Of a stretch of 44,776 bases of DNA, positions 41,997 through 44,776 are shown one piece after another. The stretch is from NCBI GenBank assembly GCA_014867205.1, contig WGUO01000028.1, positions 1 to 44,776 of the forward strand. The letters run 5' to 3'. Every line of letters begins with the position of its first letter. Position 1 is the first letter of the stretch. This DNA comes from Muribaculaceae bacterium. GTDB taxonomy: Bacteria > Bacteroidota > Bacteroidia > Bacteroidales > Muribaculaceae. Below the pieces are notes generated by a model. The model had not been told where the DNA came from, ran no database searches, and saw only the letters and a program-made list of their open reading frames with translations. Made by a program: the position numbers and the translations under genes.

Positions 41997-44465
41997 ATGA
42001 AGATAAGAAACATGATACTGGGCGGTCTGATGGCCGTGCCGGTCGCAGTCATGGCCAAGGGCAATGTCACGGGACGCGTAGTGAACCGCGAGAGCGGCGA
42101 TCCGATGGATTTCGTGACTGTACAGGTAGTCGATGCCCGGACCGAGAAGCCTCTCAACATGTCGGTATCAACCGGCGATGACGGCTCGTTCACTCTTGCC
42201 GGCCTCCCCGACGGCTCGTATATAGTGAAGGTTATGAACGTCGGGAGTGTCAACCAGGACCGTCCTGTCACGATCAGCGGCAGCGATGTCGACCTCGGGG
42301 TCATCCGCCTTGCCGACGACTCAAAGGTGCTGAAAGAGGTGGTGGTCGAGGGTGTACGTAGCCAGATGCGCTTTGAACTCGACAAAAAGGTGTTTCAGGT
42401 AGACGCCAACATTGCCTCTGCCGGCCAGTCGGCCTCGGAGCTCCTTGAGTCCATCCCCTCGGTCGAGGTCGACCAGGATGGAGAGGTGCAGCTTCGCGGC
42501 AACTCGTCGGTGACAGTATGGATCAACGGCAAGGAGTCTGGACTGACTGCAGACAACCGTGCCCAGATCCTTGAGCAGATTCCCGCCGAGAGCATCGACC
42601 GTATCGAGGTCATCACCAACCCCTCGGCCAAATATAGCCCTGAGGGAACCGCCGGCATCATCAATATCGTGCTTAAGAAAGACCGCCGCGGCGGCTATTT
42701 CGGCAGCGCGGAGCTTTCAGCGAATTCGCGTGGAGGCGGCAACGTCTCGGCCAACATCAACTATAACACATCGAAGTGGGACACCTATGCGAGTCTTGGT
42801 TTCCGCATGCGCCACAACAAGGGGGGCAGCGTGATGCGCCGCACGTTTGACGACGGCCGCTTCACCAACTCCGACGGCCGCTCGCGCAATCACGGCAACA
42901 ACCTCTTTATACGCGCAGGCGCGACTTATCATCTGACTGACCATGACGACTTCTACCTGAACGGATTCGGCATGTTCGGCCATCGCTGGGGCAAGACCAC
43001 CACCGATTTTGTCGCCGATATGCCTGCGCAGTGGATTCGCGACACCCAGCTGTCGCGCAATCGCGGCGACAACCGGGGCGCACACGGCGAGTTCGGATAT
43101 ACCCACAGGTTCAGCGACGTGCAGTCGCTCGACGCCAACGTCAGCTATAACCATTGGGGAGGCCCGTCATGGAACTCTTATCTTGAGCAGGAGACCTGGC
43201 CCGACACCTCCGCTGCCGACGGCGAGCGCGAGGAGTCGGTCTACCGAGAGCAGGAGATGCCCATAAACGTCAACACATGGGAGGCAAAACTCGACTACAC
43301 CAACACATTCAGCCAGTATCTTAAGCTCGAGGCCGGATTCAACGGCAACTACTCGCACGAGAACTCGCCCAACACCTCATGGACAGGAACGTCGGCCGAG
43401 GACATGGCTCTCGCCGAGGACCTGTACAACCGTTTCATATATACCAATAATGTCTCGGCGCTCTATTTCACGCTCGGCGGCAAGGTCGGAGACTTCAGCT
43501 ATTCCGGCGGCCTGCGCTCGGAGTCGTGGCAGGTACGCGCCCGCTCGCTGACGTTCGGCCAGACCGAGGCCGACGTGCCTGAGTTCAAGAGCAACCGCTT
43601 CGCCCTCTTCCCCTCGCTCTACCTCTCTTATGCCCTCCCTCACGACAATGAGCTCCAGATCAATTATACGCGCCGAATACGTCGCCCCTGGGGCGGACAG
43701 CTCAATTCGTTCCGCGACATTTCCGACCCTACGGCGATCTCTTACGGTAATCCGCAGTTGGCTCCCGAGTTCTCGAACTCATTCGAGCTCAATTATCTCA
43801 AGAGCTGGACTTACCACATGATATCCGTGTCGGCATATCTGCGACAGGCATCCGATGTCATGAGCCGCCTGAGCTATATGGATGGCGATATCATGTACTC
43901 GACATGGGGAAATGTCTCAAGCCGCGTCAACTCGGGTGTGGAGATCGTGTCGAAGAATCAGCTTTTCTCCAACTGGCTTGACCTGACCACCACGGTCAAT
44001 CTCTACAACAACCATATATCCGCCTGGTCGTACACGATGCGTTCCGAAAGTGGCCGCGACATCACGCTGTCCAACGGCAGTCAGAACTCGTTCGCCTGGG
44101 ATGCACGCATGATGGCGAACGTCAAGTTTCCCTGGCAACTCGCCTTTCAGGCCACAGGCCGCTATTCGTCAGCCCATAAGGAGGCGCAGGGCTCGCATCA
44201 GGGAGGCTGGAGCGTCGATCTCGGCCTGCGGAAGACCGTCGGCAACTGGTCGTTCTCACTCAACTGCCGTGACCTCTTCGACTCGCGCAAGTGGAAGAAC
44301 ACGACCTACGGCGACGACTACGAACAGTATTCCGAGCGCTGGCGTAATGGACGTCAGTTACGCCTTACAATCAAGTATTCGTTCGGCAACATGAAGGCCA
44401 AGCGCAACCGCAATAACGAGGCGGAGCCCGTCGATGCCTCCGGCTATGGCGATACCGAAATGTAA
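41997..44465 (+). CDS. Outer-membrane beta-barrel receptor (TonB-dependent-receptor-like) with CarboxypepD_reg domain
   Basis: The 822-residue protein has a signal peptide (about 1-20) and a CarboxypepD_reg-like domain (about 22-105: GNVTGRVVNRESGDPMDFVTV, then DGSFTLAGLPDGSYIVKV). A plug-like region follows (about 110-230: ELLESIPSVEVDQDGEVQLRGNSSVTVWINGK, IEVITNPSAKYSPEGTAGIINIVLKK). The C-terminal barrel reaches the end of the protein. This is the outer-membrane beta-barrel family 3 (CirA-like) type, without a SusD partner next door. The substrate is unknown; peptides, metal complexes or an envelope-maintenance role are all possible. The promoter was not placed with confidence. A GC-rich hairpin follows the stop. 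Confidence 0.9.
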   Translation: MKIRNMILGGLMAVPVAVMAKGNVTGRVVNRESGDPMDFVTVQVVDARTEKPLNMSVSTGDDGSFTLAGLPDGSYIVKVMNVGSVNQDRPVTISGSDVDLGVIRLADDSKVLKEVVVEGVRSQMRFELDKKVFQVDANIASAGQSASELLESIPSVEVDQDGEVQLRGNSSVTVWINGKESGLTADNRAQILEQIPAESIDRIEVITNPSAKYSPEGTAGIINIVLKKDRRGGYFGSAELSANSRGGGNVSANINYNTSKWDTYASLGFRMRHNKGGSVMRRTFDDGRFTNSDGRSRNHGNNLFIRAGATYHLTDHDDFYLNGFGMFGHRWGKTTTDFVADMPAQWIRDTQLSRNRGDNRGAHGEFGYTHRFSDVQSLDANVSYNHWGGPSWNSYLEQETWPDTSAADGEREESVYREQEMPINVNTWEAKLDYTNTFSQYLKLEAGFNGNYSHENSPNTSWTGTSAEDMALAEDLYNRFIYTNNVSALYFTLGGKVGDFSYSGGLRSESWQVRARSLTFGQTEADVPEFKSNRFALFPSLYLSYALPHDNELQINYTRRIRRPWGGQLNSFRDISDPTAISYGNPQLAPEFSNSFELNYLKSWTYHMISVSAYLRQASDVMSRLSYMDGDIMYSTWGNVSSRVNSGVEIVSKNQLFSNWLDLTTTVNLYNNHISAWSYTMRSESGRDITLSNGSQNSFAWDARMMANVKFPWQLAFQATGRYSSAHKEAQGSHQGGWSVDLGLRKTVGNWSFSLNCRDLFDSRKWKNTTYGDDYEQYSERWRNGRQLRLTIKYSFGNMKAKRNRNNEAEPVDASGYGDTEM

Positions 44466-44496
44466 AATATGTCCCCGGGCCTACGCCTGCGTCCTA

Positions 44497-44533
44497 TCCG
44501 GGCCGCTAACTCTCACCGAGTAAGCGGCCCGGA
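44497..44533 (+). terminator. Terminator of the receptor gene
   Basis: Arms 44497-44507 and 44523-44533 form an 11-bp GC-rich stem that continues, after one mismatch, into ACTC/GAGT around a 5-nt loop. It lies 32 bp beyond the stop; the following T-tract is short. Confidence 0.8.
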
Positions 44534-44622
44534 ATCCTTTGTGAGAACAGACAAGATAATGCTGTAAATGTTAAAGTGTGTTAAATGTTAAATCAAAGTG
44601 CATGTAAATTGAATAATAATTG

Positions 44623-44630
44623 TAACTTTG
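44623..44630 (+). promoter_or_regulatory. -7 box for a rightward gene beyond the window
   Basis: TAACTTTG is an exact TAnnTTTG match. It predicts a start near 44637. No good -33 match was seen at the usual spacing. Confidence 0.5.
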
Positions 44631-44776
44631 CCGATGTCATATTCTTTTTCGCTGACAGAGTGGAAGGAAGATGATTTGAATCGGGTTCAGGATGCCGGAC
44701 TACACAGGTTTTTCGGAAATATAATCCAGGGGTTCAAGATTCAAATGCGGTCTACTTGCAAACAAATATTAACCAT

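Larger units (their letters stand above)
44466..44776. other. Intergenic region at the right edge (311 bp)
   Basis: It contains the receptor terminator (44497-44533), an AT-rich stretch, and a rightward -7 box (44623-44630), then ~140 nt without a convincing gene. The last bases (an A-rich run, then AACCAT) look like the lead-in to an ATG that the window cuts, so a gene probably starts at 44775 or just beyond. Confidence 0.5.

Noticed and set aside
44634..44776. Open frame from the ATG at 44634 to the window edge
   Set aside because: The ATG lies 4 nt behind the -7 box, upstream of the predicted transcript start, and the product looks like no protein family. The true gene probably begins at or after 44775.

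Overview
The window reads as the chromosome of a Bacteroidales bacterium. Its core gene content is bacteroidete (GldH lipoprotein, RicT/PSP1 protein, SusB-type GH97, a Bacteroidetes-type LptD, a CarboxypepD_reg/beta-barrel outer-membrane receptor). Its promoters carry the Bacteroidetes -7 element TAnnTTTG instead of a sigma70 -10 box. A-rich tracts rather than strong Shine-Dalgarno sites usually precede the starts. The fairly GC-rich coding sequence suggests a Muribaculaceae-like genome, but that family placement is inference. No rRNA, tRNA, CRISPR array, transposase or phage gene was seen.

Left part (1-22 kb). A truncated, secreted nitroreductase runs leftward off the edge. Diverging from it is a ~19 kb run of same-strand, tightly spaced and often overlapping genes (964-20047). 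In order: a LytTR-only regulator, a membrane FHA/zinc-ribbon protein, an exported caspase-like peptidase, an acidic Ala-rich protein, a triple zinc-ribbon FHA protein, a PP2C phosphatase, a second acidic Ala-rich protein, an exported SEL1-repeat protein, a transmembrane Ser/Thr kinase with an outer MORN-like region, three exported proteins of unknown or NTF2-like type, and five exported proteins that share a ~100-residue beta-rich domain (six copies) joined to SEL1 repeats, WG-like repeats or a carboxypeptidase-regulatory-like domain. This looks like one phospho-signalling module joining a cytosolic kinase/phosphatase/FHA circuit to a set of envelope proteins. It is the most interesting part of the window. 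A GH97 alpha-glucosidase follows, ended by a perfect 20-bp hairpin.

Middle (22-32 kb). Mostly leftward housekeeping genes: an OPT-family transporter, enolase, a lipocalin-like lipoprotein, a PAP2 phosphatase, and the translation set rplM-rpsI-rpsB-tsf. One rightward RecD-like helicase diverges from enolase. A 9-bp tandem repeat lies between rplM and cca.

Right part (32-44.8 kb). A leftward cluster reads coiled-coil protein, zapA, a structured intergenic element (possible 6S RNA), rny, ricT-like, gldH, M24 peptidase, cca. Behind it is lptD with its own near-leaderless promoter. A rightward outer-membrane receptor gene follows, and the window ends in a promoter plus leader for a gene that starts at or beyond the edge.
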